Assembly: GCA_944322675.1 (NCBI GenBank) | Contig: CALUPO010000014.1 | Location: forward strand, 1-50,786 | DNA from: Candidatus Gastranaerophilales bacterium | GTDB taxonomy: Bacteria; Cyanobacteriota; Vampirovibrionia; Gastranaerophilales; Gastranaerophilaceae | DNA: 50,786 nt | Direction of reading: 5' to 3' | In this document: piece by piece, positions 28,798 through 38,888 of the stretch | Layout of the letters: every line of letters begins with the position of its first letter | Numbering within the stretch: position 1 is the first letter of the stretch | The notes under the pieces: generated by a model | Told to the model about the DNA's origin: nothing | What the model saw: only the letters and a program-made list of their open reading frames with translations | Database searches by the model: none | Translations under genes and position numbers: made by a program

Positions 28798-30621
28798 ATG
28801 AAATTAAGTCAAACCGAAGCTAAAAATTCGTTTCGTTATACTTATTTATTAGGTAAGATTTTTCCATATATAAAACCATATATGTTTCGTATCATACTGG
28901 CATTTCTTGTGGCTGTTCCTGTTGGATTATTAGATGGTATGGTTGCTTTTTCTTTAAAGCCATATATGGATTTTGTTGTGGGACAAAAAAATTTGGAATT
29001 TGCTTTGTTTAATTATAATTTTTCAATAAATTATTCAATAATTGCAGTTGCTATTCCATTTGCTGTTATTATGTTTGCTATTATTCAGGGAGTTTTAAGG
29101 TATTTAAATGATTATTTATCATCTTGGATTAGTCAAAAAATTACAAATGGGGTAAAAATTGATTTATATAAAAGATTAGTATATATGGATACATCATTTT
29201 ATGATGAAAATTCATCAGGTGTTGTTCTTACAAGATATTTAAGTGATCCCAATACTGCAGCTGCAAGTATTGTTGGAAGTATACAAACGTTAATTGTAAG
29301 TTCTTTTGGGGCATTGGGATTAATAGGGGTTATGTTATACAGTTCCTGGAAGCTTGCAATTATTGGAGTTTTGGTTTTATGTGTTGCTTTTGTACCTGTA
29401 ATTTTAATTCGTAAACGTGTAAAACAGGCTTCTAATAAAAATATGGTTATTGGTGGAAATATTACGACTAATTTTAATGAAACATACTCAGGTCATAAAG
29501 TTATATCTTCATACGGACTTGAACAAAGACAACAAAAGATATTTATTGATAAAATTAATGAAAGTTTTAATGTTAATATGTCTTTAATAAAACGTGCAGG
29601 GTGGATGTCTCCTTTAATGTATTTGATTGCTTCACTTGGAATTGCAATTGTTTTAGGCTATGGCACACAGCTTATTATTTCAAATCAAATGACAGCAGGT
29701 AGTTTTGCTTCTTTTGTTACTTCTCTTTTATTATTATATAAACCTGTTAAGACTTTAGGCGGAACACTAACCGGTCTTCAGGGTGTTTTTGTTTCTATGG
29801 GGCGGGTTTTCGAATTATTTGAACTTGAATCATGCATAAAAGAAAAAGAAAATCCTTTAACTTTAAATTCAGTTAATGAAAATATAACATTTGAGCATGT
29901 AGATTTTGCTTATGTTGAGGATAACTTTGTCTTAAAAGATTTTAATTTAGAAGTTAAAAAGAACGAAACAATTGCTATAGTTGGTAATTCCGGTGGAGGA
30001 AAGTCAACTCTTGTAAATTTACTTCCAAGATTTTATGATGTAACCAATGGTGCTATCAAAATTGATGGTGTTGATATACGTAATTTTAGTTTGGAATCTT
30101 TACGAAAAAATGTTGCTTTTGTTTTTCAGGATAATTTTTTATTTTCAGGAACAATACGTGAAAATATTTTAATGGGAAAATCTTATGCAACAGATGATGA
30201 AATTAAAAAAGCTATTCAATATGCACATCTTGAAGAAATGCTTGATGAGATGCCGGATGGTATTGACACTATAATAGGTGAACGAGGAACAACTTTATCA
30301 GGAGGGCAGCGTCAAAGGGTTGCTATTGCCCGTGCTATGATAAAAGATTCCCCTATTATTGTTTTGGATGAAGCAACTTCAGCTCTTGATAATAAATCTG
30401 AAGCAATTGTGCAAAAGGCTCTTGATAATTTGATTAAAAATAAAACAGTTTTTATTATTGCTCATCGTCTTTCTACTATTCAAAATGCAAGTCGTATTGC
30501 TGTTATAAATGAAGGAAAACTTGTTGAAATAGGAACTCATGATGAACTTATGAATATTCCTAACGGGCAGTATAAGTTTTTATATGAAATGCAATTTAAT
30601 AAAAGTCAAAGTTTAGTTTAA
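28798..30621 (+). CDS. ABC exporter, MsbA/lipid-flippase type
   Basis: A 607-residue half-transporter: six membrane helices (about 25-320) followed by an ATPase domain (about 350-600), which works as a homodimer. The ATPase shows Walker A GNSGGGKST, Q-loop VFQDNF, signature LSGGQRQRVAIARAM, Walker B IIVLDEATSALD and H-loop IIAHRLSTI. The overall sequence (YMDTSFYDENSSGVVLTRYL and the AGSFASFVTSLLLLYKPVK region) is closest to MsbA-like lipid exporters, and transport of lipid A-like or other envelope lipids is likely but not proven. It is followed after 46 bases by the aldo/keto reductase gene. Confidence 0.88.
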   Translation: MKLSQTEAKNSFRYTYLLGKIFPYIKPYMFRIILAFLVAVPVGLLDGMVAFSLKPYMDFVVGQKNLEFALFNYNFSINYSIIAVAIPFAVIMFAIIQGVLRYLNDYLSSWISQKITNGVKIDLYKRLVYMDTSFYDENSSGVVLTRYLSDPNTAAASIVGSIQTLIVSSFGALGLIGVMLYSSWKLAIIGVLVLCVAFVPVILIRKRVKQASNKNMVIGGNITTNFNETYSGHKVISSYGLEQRQQKIFIDKINESFNVNMSLIKRAGWMSPLMYLIASLGIAIVLGYGTQLIISNQMTAGSFASFVTSLLLLYKPVKTLGGTLTGLQGVFVSMGRVFELFELESCIKEKENPLTLNSVNENITFEHVDFAYVEDNFVLKDFNLEVKKNETIAIVGNSGGGKSTLVNLLPRFYDVTNGAIKIDGVDIRNFSLESLRKNVAFVFQDNFLFSGTIRENILMGKSYATDDEIKKAIQYAHLEEMLDEMPDGIDTIIGERGTTLSGGQRQRVAIARAMIKDSPIIVLDEATSALDNKSEAIVQKALDNLIKNKTVFIIAHRLSTIQNASRIAVINEGKLVEIGTHDELMNIPNGQYKFLYEMQFNKSQSLV

Positions 30622-30667
30622 TTTATTAAATTAACAAATATTATTTTAAATAAGCTTAAGGAAAATA

Positions 30668-31819
30668 ATGAAAAATAATGATGATAAAAATGGTATAAAT
30701 AGACGCGGGTTTATTCAAAAAGCCGCATTAATTGGTGCTGTTGCTGGTATTTCATCTGTTTTTAATATTAACAAAGCAAAAGGATTTTGTTATAAAAAAA
30801 TATCAACACCTTATAAAAGAACTTTAGGAAGTGGTATTTCTTCAATGGATGTTTCTTCAATAGGGTTTGGCTGTATGGGGTTAAATTATCACAGGGGCCC
30901 TTATCCTGATAAGAGTTTTTGTATAAATCTTTTACATTTAGCAGTTGATCATGGTTATACTCTTTTTGACACAGCTGAAAGTTATGGTCCTTTTACAAAT
31001 GAGGAACTTGTTGGTGAAGGTCTTTCTAAGATTCATAAAGCTGGAAAAATTGCAATAACATCAAAATTTGGACATGATTATGACTATTTGACTGGTAAAC
31101 CTTTAGAAACTCAAAATAGTCGTCCTGAGCATATAAGGTATGTTGTTGAAAATTCTCTTAAACGATTAAAAGTGGAATATATTGATTTAATGTATCAACA
31201 TAGACTTGATAAAAATGTTCCAATTGAAGATGTTGTACTCACTTTGAAAGAACTTATTAAAGAGGGTAAAATTAAAAATTATGGTTTATGTGAAGTAAAT
31301 GGTGATACTATAAAACGTGCCCATAAAATTCATCCGGTTGCGGCAATTCAAAGTGAATATCATTTGATGTACAGAAATGTTGAAAAAGATGTTTTACCTT
31401 TATGCGAGGAACTTGGTATTGGGTTTGTGCCTTATAGTCCTATAAATAGAGGAATGCTTGGCGGAATGCTTAATGAATATACAAATTTTAATAATATATC
31501 AGATAATAGAAACATATTGCCTCGTTTTCAAACTGAGTCACTTAGAAAAAATATGAAGTTTGTTGAAGCTATTATTGAATTTGGAAGAACAAGAGGTATG
31601 ACACCTGCACAAATATCACTTGCCTGGCTTTTATCCAAAAAGCCTTTTGTTGTCCCTATTCCTGGAACTACAAAACCTGCTCATATGATTGAAAATATTA
31701 ACACACTTAATTTTAATCTTACAAAGAATGATATTAACGAACTTGAAGGTATACTAGCTAACATTCCTATATGTGGTGAAAGATATCCTTTATCACAGCA
31801 AAAATTAGTAGAACAGTAA
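30668..31819 (+). CDS. Tat-exported aldo/keto reductase
   Basis: A 383-residue NADPH-dependent oxidoreductase of the aldo/keto reductase superfamily. The N-terminus has a twin-arginine signal (Arg12-Arg13 in NRRGFIQK, then a hydrophobic stretch AALIGAVAGISSVF), so the folded enzyme is probably exported. The barrel has the catalytic tetrad: Asp and Tyr in FDTAESYG, Lys in ITSKFG, His in YQHRLD. The cofactor-binding end is VPIPGTTKPAHMIEN. The substrate is unknown. It probably forms an operon with the ABC exporter. Confidence 0.88.
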   Translation: MKNNDDKNGINRRGFIQKAALIGAVAGISSVFNINKAKGFCYKKISTPYKRTLGSGISSMDVSSIGFGCMGLNYHRGPYPDKSFCINLLHLAVDHGYTLFDTAESYGPFTNEELVGEGLSKIHKAGKIAITSKFGHDYDYLTGKPLETQNSRPEHIRYVVENSLKRLKVEYIDLMYQHRLDKNVPIEDVVLTLKELIKEGKIKNYGLCEVNGDTIKRAHKIHPVAAIQSEYHLMYRNVEKDVLPLCEELGIGFVPYSPINRGMLGGMLNEYTNFNNISDNRNILPRFQTESLRKNMKFVEAIIEFGRTRGMTPAQISLAWLLSKKPFVVPIPGTTKPAHMIENINTLNFNLTKNDINELEGILANIPICGERYPLSQQKLVEQ

Positions 31820-32017
31820 TAATTTTAAAATTTTATAAAAAACAATATTCTTTATTTTGTGTATTTTTGAAGTTAATAAAATTTTTAAGCTATTATAATA
31901 CTAATTAAAATATGACTTACAAAGTTAAGGTTATACATTTTTTTTGTATTTTATTTATGATATTATTTTTTCAATAGGAAATAATTTATTTGTTGATAAA
32001 AGGAGGAAAGATAATAA

Positions 32018-33826
32018 ATGGCATCTCAAGACCGTGTTTTAAGGGAAATTTTAAAAGAGGTTAATGATGGTTTGATTCAACTTCCGGATTTTCAAAGAGA
32101 TTGGGTGTGGGATGACAATAGGATTAAGTCCTTAATAGTTAGTCTGGCAAATAATTATCCTGTTGGTGCTTTAATGTTTTTAGAAACAGGTGGAGAAATT
32201 AATTTTAGTTATAGAAAATTTAAAGGTGTAGAAGATAACTTTGAAAAAATACCTTCAAATTTAGTACTTGATGGTCAACAGAGAATTACATCTATTTTGA
32301 ATGCTATGTATTTGACTAATCCTGTTGAAACACAAAATGTTCAAAAGAAAAAATTAAAAAGGTTTTATTATTTTAGTATTAATGAAATTGCTAAAGAATA
32401 TGTAGATTGGGATGAAGCTTTAATTAGTGTTAATGAGAATAAGCAAATCACAAGTGATATTGGACGTAAGGTTGATTTAGATTTATCCGCTTCTGAATTT
32501 GAATTTAAGCTAAAATATATTCCTGTAAATATTATATTTGATGAAATGGCATATTCAAATTGGCGTAATATGTATCAAAATTATTATATTCAAGGTTATA
32601 AAGATAATTTATTGGAACATATAAATAAATTACAAGTTTTTGAACAAAAAGTTCGCAATAATATTTTTAATTATCATATTCCAGTTATTACATTAAATAA
32701 AAATACTCCAAAAGAAGCTGTATGTCAGGTATTTGAAAATGTAAATACAGGTGGTGTGGCTTTAAATACTTTTGAATTAGTTACGGCAATTTTTGCATCA
32801 AGCGGGTTTAAACTTCGTCAAGATTGGGAAAATAGGGTTAAGTGTTTTAAGGATCATAAGGCAAAAGTTTTATCAAATGTATCAGCTGTAGATTTTCTAA
32901 CTGCAATGACATTATATACAAAATATCTTGCTTACAAGGAAAATCCTAATAATGCAGTTTTATGTAAAAGGAAAAATGTTTTAGAGTTGAAAAAACAGGA
33001 TTATGAAAAATATGCTAATAGTTTAGAAAGAGCATTTTTAGAAGCTGCAAAATTTTTAAATGGACTTTGTATATATAGTGAGCGAGATGTTCCATATTCT
33101 ACACAATTAATTCCTTTAAGTGCTGTAATTGCTGCATTAGATAATAAATTCCATTATAGTGATGTTAAAGACAAAATTGCTCAATGGTTTTGGTGTGGTA
33201 TTTTTGGTGAAATGTATGGTGGTGCAAATGAAACAAGATATGCTCTAGACATGGTAGGATTAATGAATTGGATATGCAATAATGGAGAACTGCCGGATAC
33301 AATAAAAAGAGCATATTTTGATCCTTGTAGATTATTATCATTACAAACCAGAAATTCAGCTGCTTATAAAGGTGTTATGGCTTTGATTATGAAAAATGGT
33401 GCATGCGATTTTATATCAAGCGAAAAAATGAATTTAACTTATTTTATTGATGATAATGTAGATATACACCATATTTTTCCTAAAAACTATTGTATAAAAG
33501 AAAATCTTGGTCAAAATGATGATAAATGGAATTCAATTATTAATAAAACTCCATTAAGTGCAAAATCAAACAGAATGATTGGGGGAAAATCACCAGGTGA
33601 ATACCTTAAAAATATTGAAAAAAATATGGAGGATACTTCAAAATTATCTAAAAATTTAGAATCTCACTTGATATCTATAAAAGATATTTATTCAAATAAT
33701 TTTGACAGTTATTTTATAAAACGTGCAAAAAGTATACTTGGCTTAATTTCTAACGCTATGGGTAAAAATATTAGTGGGTTAGAATCAAAGGATGTTATTA
33801 ATTTATATGGTTGTAGTTTAATATAA
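32018..33826 (+). CDS. GmrSD-like DUF262/HNH restriction protein
   Basis: A 602-residue defence-type protein. The N-terminal DUF262 (GmrSD N) domain has LPDFQRDWVW (22-31), NNYPVGALMFLE and the DGQQR motif (85-89) used for nucleotide hydrolysis. The middle is helical. The C-terminal HNH-type nuclease (DUF1524-like) has DIHHIFPKNYC at about 479-489 and NKTPLSAKSNRMIGGKSPGEYL after it. Known relatives are type IV restriction enzymes that cut glucosylated or otherwise modified phage DNA. Here both domains are in one chain. A very strong ribosome binding site (AGGAGG, 32001-32006) is present. It is the left edge of the defence island. Confidence 0.85.
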   Translation: MASQDRVLREILKEVNDGLIQLPDFQRDWVWDDNRIKSLIVSLANNYPVGALMFLETGGEINFSYRKFKGVEDNFEKIPSNLVLDGQQRITSILNAMYLTNPVETQNVQKKKLKRFYYFSINEIAKEYVDWDEALISVNENKQITSDIGRKVDLDLSASEFEFKLKYIPVNIIFDEMAYSNWRNMYQNYYIQGYKDNLLEHINKLQVFEQKVRNNIFNYHIPVITLNKNTPKEAVCQVFENVNTGGVALNTFELVTAIFASSGFKLRQDWENRVKCFKDHKAKVLSNVSAVDFLTAMTLYTKYLAYKENPNNAVLCKRKNVLELKKQDYEKYANSLERAFLEAAKFLNGLCIYSERDVPYSTQLIPLSAVIAALDNKFHYSDVKDKIAQWFWCGIFGEMYGGANETRYALDMVGLMNWICNNGELPDTIKRAYFDPCRLLSLQTRNSAAYKGVMALIMKNGACDFISSEKMNLTYFIDDNVDIHHIFPKNYCIKENLGQNDDKWNSIINKTPLSAKSNRMIGGKSPGEYLKNIEKNMEDTSKLSKNLESHLISIKDIYSNNFDSYFIKRAKSILGLISNAMGKNISGLESKDVINLYGCSLI

Positions 33827-33853
33827 TTAAATTAATAATAAACCAATATGAAA

Positions 33854-34741
33854 CTATTTTTTTACAGCCACAACTCTAAAACCTACTGTATTATAACCCA
33901 TATTAGGTTTTCTTCCTTCTCCTGACATTGTTATTTTACAGGATGAAGGATTTGCATACCAGGAACCTCCTTTTATTGCATAAACTGTCTATCCTTTTTC
34001 AGCACCGTTAGTCGCTATAATTTGTGTATTTGTCCATTCCCAAACATTCCCTGCCATATCATAAACCCCAAAAGGACTTTTACCTTCTGGGTATTGGTTT
34101 ACCGGAGTTGTATAGCCGCCTTTGTTCATAATCTTTTTAAATAAATCCGTATAAACAAAACCTGTATAATTTTTGTGGTCAATCCAGCCTGATACATGTC
34201 CGTTTGGCTTGATTGATATAATTTGATTTAAAGGTAAGCTTTTTCCAAAGCTTAAAGATTTTGGATTGTTATATGTTACTTTTGGATTTTGTTTTAAATA
34301 AATAGATGCAACAAGTTTGTTATAGTTAAAATTATTTTCATTTATGTGATTTTCCCAGGGATAAATATAGCCTTTTCCTCCTGAGGCTGCATATTCCCAT
34401 TCCTGTATTGTTGGAAGTCTGAATGTATAATCGGGATATTTTTTCTTCAACCATTTGCAATAAGCAATTGCGTCATTATATGATACAAATATCACCGGAT
34501 GATTTTCCTTGCCGTTTGGGTAAGTTCCATTTTTCCAGTACCTTGGTTTTTTGACATTTTCACTATCAGCAAAGTCTTTATACTGTGAGTTTGCAACAGG
34601 AAACTGCCCAATATAAAATTCTTTGATGTTTTCATTTGCAGGTATAAGTATAAAACCTTCTAAGCCATCTGCCAAAACACTAATTCCGGTAAGTAAAACA
34701 CTTAAAACAGTAAATGCCGTTATTAAAAATATTTTTTTCAT
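33854..34741 (-). pseudogene. SUMF1/FGE-domain exported protein broken by in-frame TAG
   Basis: The gene starts at ATG 34741 with AGGAG upstream and encodes a signal peptide (MKKIFLITAFTVLSVLL) and a SUMF1 (formylglycine-generating enzyme-like, C-type-lectin-fold) domain. Visible segments are YIGQFPVANSQYKDF, HPVIFVSYNDAIAYCKWL, YTFRLPTIQEWEYAASGG and GVYDMAGNVWEWT. A TAG at 33989-33991 ends the frame after about 250 residues. In the same frame a further 44 codons (33857-33988) encode the conserved end of the domain (IKGGSWYANPSSC to NTVGFRVVA) before a second TAG at 33854. The lost part is essential for the fold, so this is a fresh nonsense mutation, a sequencing error or a readthrough stop. 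Only one Cys remains of the FGE pair, so it may never have been catalytic. Confidence 0.85.
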
Positions 34742-34764
34742 AATAATCTCCTTATATTTAAAAG

Positions 34765-34774
34765 AACACGTGTT
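34765..34774. promoter_or_regulatory. 10-bp perfect palindrome upstream of the SUMF1 gene
   Basis: AACACGTGTT lies 24 bases in front of the start codon at 34741. It could be an operator; there is no further support. Confidence 0.25.
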
Positions 34775-34904
34775 TTGATTTCCTGTTAAGATGGTTTTAT
34801 TATTTTGGGTAACTTTAAGCCTAGATTCTTTTTGATTTATTCTGATATTTTTAATCTCACTATCGATTATCAATTATAATTTAAGTTTTGTTAGGGCTTC
34901 TTTA

Positions 34905-35945
34905 TCAATACATTGTTATAATTGAAACTTGTTTGGTATTAATATTGTATGCTAAACTCAATACACATTTCTTATAGTGATTTTCATTTTTAAATTCAAT
35001 ATTATATAAAGATTGATTTAATATTTTTTTATTTATTTCTGTAATAAATTCTTCTTTGCTTATCCCTAGTCGTTTAAAAATTTGTTTTTCATTTTCTAAA
35101 TATGAATATTTAGCTTTATCAATTTCAATTGCATTAATTGGTAATGATTCTGTTTCATCAGTAGTTATAAACATTGTATTTATTATCCTGTCATCATCAC
35201 TAGAAACAGTTCCAATTAGTGTATCAATTTTGTACCGTAAAAATACATTAAATAAGGACTGATTAATACCGAACACTTTATAACCTGAAGTTTCCCAATC
35301 TAAACAAACATTATTTGCATTGCTATATTCAGTAAATTCAATGTCAAGTTCAGCATTAAATATTTTATTTCTAATTTTAACATATTTCGTTGCGACTGAT
35401 ACATGAGAAATATATGACTTAAATTTTGAGTCAAAACTCATATCCCAAGTACCCATGTAATAATATTTCTTTCTAAAAAAGTCATCTATTAGTTTTATGG
35501 CACTCTTTGAAATATTATTTATGTATATAAGGAAATAATCAGCAGCCCACTTCTCATCCATAGTTATACCTAAAGTATCATACATCAGGGAAATAACTGA
35601 ATATAAATTAGAATCAGATGTTATTAAATCGCCCATAAGAATATTATGCCGACTATCTTTATTTAATAATTGAACAATATTTTTTAAAACATCTCTATAT
35701 ACCTCATTATCATTTGGAGTTAATCTGAATACAAATAGCTGTTCAAAGCGATCTTTGCTATTGGATGGTGTTAGTACATATCTAAATTCATTATATTGAG
35801 TGCCTGTGCGGGACAATGCTTGTGTTAGCATTTTATGTTCGGCAATTATTTCTTTTTGCAATTCATTTGCCGTTAAATCAAAATATTCATACATTATTTT
35901 TAATGAAAAGCTATCCCTAGCTTCAATTAAATATATTGCAGTCAT
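34905..35945 (-). CDS. Uncharacterised 346-residue protein in the defence island
   Basis: I do not recognise this protein. It is soluble with no signal peptide or membrane segment, and mixed alpha/beta with many Asp, Asn and Tyr residues. Notable segments are EQLFVFRLTPNDNEVYRDVLK, DSRHNILMGDLITSDSN, YYYMGTWDMSFDSKF and NTMFITTDETESLPINAIEI. No nuclease or NTPase motif is obvious. Met18 could be an alternative start. It is divergent from hsdM, with 92 bases between starts, and lies between the SUMF1 gene and a type I restriction locus, so a defence or regulatory role is possible but unproven. Confidence 0.6.
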   Translation of the reverse strand: MTAIYLIEARDSFSLKIMYEYFDLTANELQKEIIAEHKMLTQALSRTGTQYNEFRYVLTPSNSKDRFEQLFVFRLTPNDNEVYRDVLKNIVQLLNKDSRHNILMGDLITSDSNLYSVISLMYDTLGITMDEKWAADYFLIYINNISKSAIKLIDDFFRKKYYYMGTWDMSFDSKFKSYISHVSVATKYVKIRNKIFNAELDIEFTEYSNANNVCLDWETSGYKVFGINQSLFNVFLRYKIDTLIGTVSSDDDRIINTMFITTDETESLPINAIEIDKAKYSYLENEKQIFKRLGISKEEFITEINKKILNQSLYNIEFKNENHYKKCVLSLAYNINTKQVSIITMY

Positions 35946-36037
35946 CTTAGATTTATTCTAACACAATAATATCAAGCATTGGGAGGATTTATTTTCTTAA
36001 TATTTCTTAATATATTTAATATAAAATGAGGTGAAGA

Positions 36038-37624
36038 ATGGGTTTTGATTTGAAAGAATTTGAAAATAAGCTCTGGAAAACGGCTGATGATTTGCGTGCT
36101 AATTCAAGTTTGAAATATAATGAGTTTTCTACACCTGTATTAGGATTGATATTTTTGCGTTTTGCTGATTATCGGTTTCAAAAAGCAAAGCCTGAAATAG
36201 AAAAATTAAAATCAAACTCATCCAGAAGAGCTTTTGATGAAAAAAATGCTTATCAAGCAAGAGGTGTTTTATTTGTTCCAGAAAAAGCCTCTTTTAAATA
36301 TCTTTTAAATCTTCCTGAAGGTGAAAGTGCAGGTAGTGCATTAAATGAAGCTATGTCATTAATGGAAAATGAAAATTCAATTCTCAAAGGTGTACTTCCT
36401 AAAAACTATCTAAGAATTCCCGATGATTTATTAGTTTCAACAATGAAAATCTTTAATGATATTGAATTTGACCGCAATAATGGTGATATATTTGGTAAGG
36501 TTTATGAGTTTTTCTTAGGAAAATTCGCAAGCTCGGAAGGGCAAAAGGGCGGTGAATTCTATACGCCTACCTGTCTGGTAAAACTACTTGTTGAAATTAT
36601 GAAGCCATTTCATGGTAATGTTTATGACCCAGCATGTGGCTCAGGCGGTATGTTTGTGCAGACTGCCGAATTTGCAAAAAGAGAAAACAAAGATTCAGAT
36701 AAATCTATTAATGATTTAATAACTGTTGAAGGACAGGAAAAGACCGAAGAAACTGTAAGATGGTGTAAAATGAACCTTGCAGTTCATGGGCTTGAAGGGT
36801 GTGTTAAGCAAGCAAACAGTTTTTATGAAGATGTTTTTGATTCTGTCGGGAAATATAATTTTGTACTTGCAAATCCGCCGTTTAATGTTGATGGGGTTGA
36901 TAAAGAAAGATTAAAAGGCGATAAAAGATTTCCATTTGGATTACCAAAGGCCGATAACGCAAACTACTTGTGGATACAGATGTTTTATTCTGCTCTAAAA
37001 GACCCAAAAGACGGTGAAAATTCAAGGGCAGGATTTGTAATGCCAAATTCAGCAAGCGATGCAAGACAAACAGAACAGACTATAAGAGAGAAAATTATCA
37101 AAGATAATGCCGTTGATGTAATGGTATCAGTCGGCTCAAATATGTTTCATAACGTAACATTGCCTTGTACTCTCTGGTTTTTGGATAAAGGAAAAAAGAA
37201 TACCGAAAGAAAAGACAAAGTGCTTTTCCTTGATGTAAGAGAAATTTATACTCAAATAGATAGGGCTCATAGAGAATTTACTGATGAACAGATAGAATTT
37301 ATTACAAATATTGTCAAATTATATAGAGGTGAAGCTCCTGAATATAAATGGGGCAGCAAGAAGTTAACCCTTGAACATTTTCCCGATGAAAAATACCAAG
37401 ATGTAAAAGGTCTATGCAAAATTGCGACAATTGAAGATATAGAAAAACAAGGCTGGAGCTTAAACGCAGGACGTTATGTCGGAGTAAAAGAGGTTGAAGA
37501 AGATGGCTACGTCTTTGAAGAAAAACTCCAAGAATTGAATTCTGAACTAGAAAAACTAAATTCAGAATCTAAAGACCTTGAAGAAAAAATTGCACATAAT
37601 ATAAGACAGCTATTAGGTGTGTAA
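36038..37624 (+). CDS. hsdM: Type I restriction-modification methyltransferase subunit
   Basis: The 528-residue M subunit binds S-adenosylmethionine and methylates adenine at the site chosen by HsdS. The helical N-terminal HsdM domain covers about 1-150 ([20 protein letters not shown]). The methylase core has [10 protein letters not shown] (about 198-207; SAM motif) and ANPPFN (about 278-283; catalytic NPPF). A C-terminal coiled coil ([21 protein letters not shown]) is typical for contact with HsdS. A ribosome binding site (GAGGTGAAG) precedes the ATG. hsdS begins 1 base after the stop, so the two are coupled. Confidence 0.96.
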   Translation: MGFDLKEFENKLWKTADDLRANSSLKYNEFSTPVLGLIFLRFADYRFQKAKPEIEKLKSNSSRRAFDEKNAYQARGVLFVPEKASFKYLLNLPEGESAGSALNEAMSLMENENSILKGVLPKNYLRIPDDLLVSTMKIFNDIEFDRNNGDIFGKVYEFFLGKFASSEGQKGGEFYTPTCLVKLLVEIMKPFHGNVYDPACGSGGMFVQTAEFAKRENKDSDKSINDLITVEGQEKTEETVRWCKMNLAVHGLEGCVKQANSFYEDVFDSVGKYNFVLANPPFNVDGVDKERLKGDKRFPFGLPKADNANYLWIQMFYSALKDPKDGENSRAGFVMPNSASDARQTEQTIREKIIKDNAVDVMVSVGSNMFHNVTLPCTLWFLDKGKKNTERKDKVLFLDVREIYTQIDRAHREFTDEQIEFITNIVKLYRGEAPEYKWGSKKLTLEHFPDEKYQDVKGLCKIATIEDIEKQGWSLNAGRYVGVKEVEEDGYVFEEKLQELNSELEKLNSESKDLEEKIAHNIRQLLGV

Positions 37625-37625
37625 G

Positions 37626-38852
37626 ATGACAAAACTGGTTGAATTATTAGAGAAAATAATAGGTGGAGGCACTCCATCTAAAAATGAAAATAAATATTGG
37701 AATGGAAATATCCCTTGGGCAAGTGTTAAGGATATTGGTGAAAATCAGGTATATTTATCATATACTCAAGATTCAATAACAAAAGAAGGATTGGCAAAAA
37801 GCTCATCAAATTTAATTCCAAAGGGAAATGTAATAATACCAACAAGGATGGGGTTGGGGAGATGTGTGATTAACAAAATAGATACAGCTATAAATCAAGA
37901 TTTAAAAGCGTTGATTCCTAAAAAAGATAAACTAAATAATAAATACTTATTATATTGGTTAAAATTTAATGCAGCGTTGATTGAGTCTATGGGGTCAGGT
38001 ACAACTGTAAAAGGAATTAGACTTGAACAGTTAACAGAATTAGAACTTAACGATATAGACATAAAAATCCAACAAAAAATAGCAAGAATTTTGTCAAACT
38101 ATGATGATTTGATTGAGAATAACAACAGACGTATAAAGATATTAGAGGAGATGGCACAGAAGATATATAAAGAGTGGTTTTTGGATTTCAAATTCCCCGG
38201 ACACGAAACCACCGCGTTCAAAGACTCCCCCCTCGGCAAAATTCCTAAAGATTGGGAGGTTAAAAAACTTAGTGAAATATCATTATTAATAACAAGAGGT
38301 GTAACTCCTAAATATGAAGAGTGCAGTAAAAGGTACATAATAAATCAAAAAGTTAATAGAGGTTTTTGTTTGGACTTAAGCAATTTAAAAGAGCTGGCAA
38401 GTGATTTAGAAGTGCCAAAAGAAAAATTCGCCCAACAAGGAGATATTTTAATAAATTCCCTAGGAGAAGGTACAATAGGAAGGGTACATTATTATAATGA
38501 TAAAAACAATTATTATGCTGTCGACCAACATATAACGATATGTCGATTGAATAAATCTTTATCAGAATATATATATAGTTATATAGCATCTGATGAGGGG
38601 CAGGCTCGTTTTGCAAGTTTAAAAACAGGAGCTACAAATATGACAATGTTAAATATATCTTCGGTAAGAGATTTTCAAGTAGTAGTTCCTGACACTAATC
38701 TTTTAAATAAATTTTCAGAAATAATTAAAAATATATTTGATTTAAAAGTATCATTAGAACATCAAAATCAGACACTAAAACAAACCCGAGACATACTACT
38801 CCCCCGCCTAATCTCCGGCGAAATTGATGTTGAAAATATGGAGATTATATAA
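37626..38852 (+). CDS. hsdS: Type I restriction specificity subunit
   Basis: HsdS reads the bipartite DNA target. Two target-recognition domains are visible, each followed by a conserved helix: TRD1 about 1-140, then LSNYDDLIENNNRRIKILEEM; TRD2 about 195-355, then HQNQTLKQTRDILLPRLISGEI. The junction PLGKIPKDWEVKKLSEI is the usual start of the second half. Length (~408) is normal. I take ATG 37626, just after the hsdM stop (37622-37624). Downstream, the GIY-YIG repeat unit separates it from fic and hsdR. Confidence 0.94.
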   Translation: MTKLVELLEKIIGGGTPSKNENKYWNGNIPWASVKDIGENQVYLSYTQDSITKEGLAKSSSNLIPKGNVIIPTRMGLGRCVINKIDTAINQDLKALIPKKDKLNNKYLLYWLKFNAALIESMGSGTTVKGIRLEQLTELELNDIDIKIQQKIARILSNYDDLIENNNRRIKILEEMAQKIYKEWFLDFKFPGHETTAFKDSPLGKIPKDWEVKKLSEISLLITRGVTPKYEECSKRYIINQKVNRGFCLDLSNLKELASDLEVPKEKFAQQGDILINSLGEGTIGRVHYYNDKNNYYAVDQHITICRLNKSLSEYIYSYIASDEGQARFASLKTGATNMTMLNISSVRDFQVVVPDTNLLNKFSEIIKNIFDLKVSLEHQNQTLKQTRDILLPRLISGEIDVENMEII

Positions 38853-38888
38853 ATGCTATTTTGTAATGTTTCAGACATAACCAGACAA

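Noticed and set aside
33854-33991. TAG recoded as an amino acid across the genome
   Set aside because: Other genes in the window end normally at TAG (for example the ferredoxin gene at 14856 and the acetyltransferase frame at 45142), so general recoding is not supported.
33854-34741. Diversity-generating retroelement target
   Set aside because: No reverse transcriptase or second copy resembling the 3' end lies in the window; kept only as a check.
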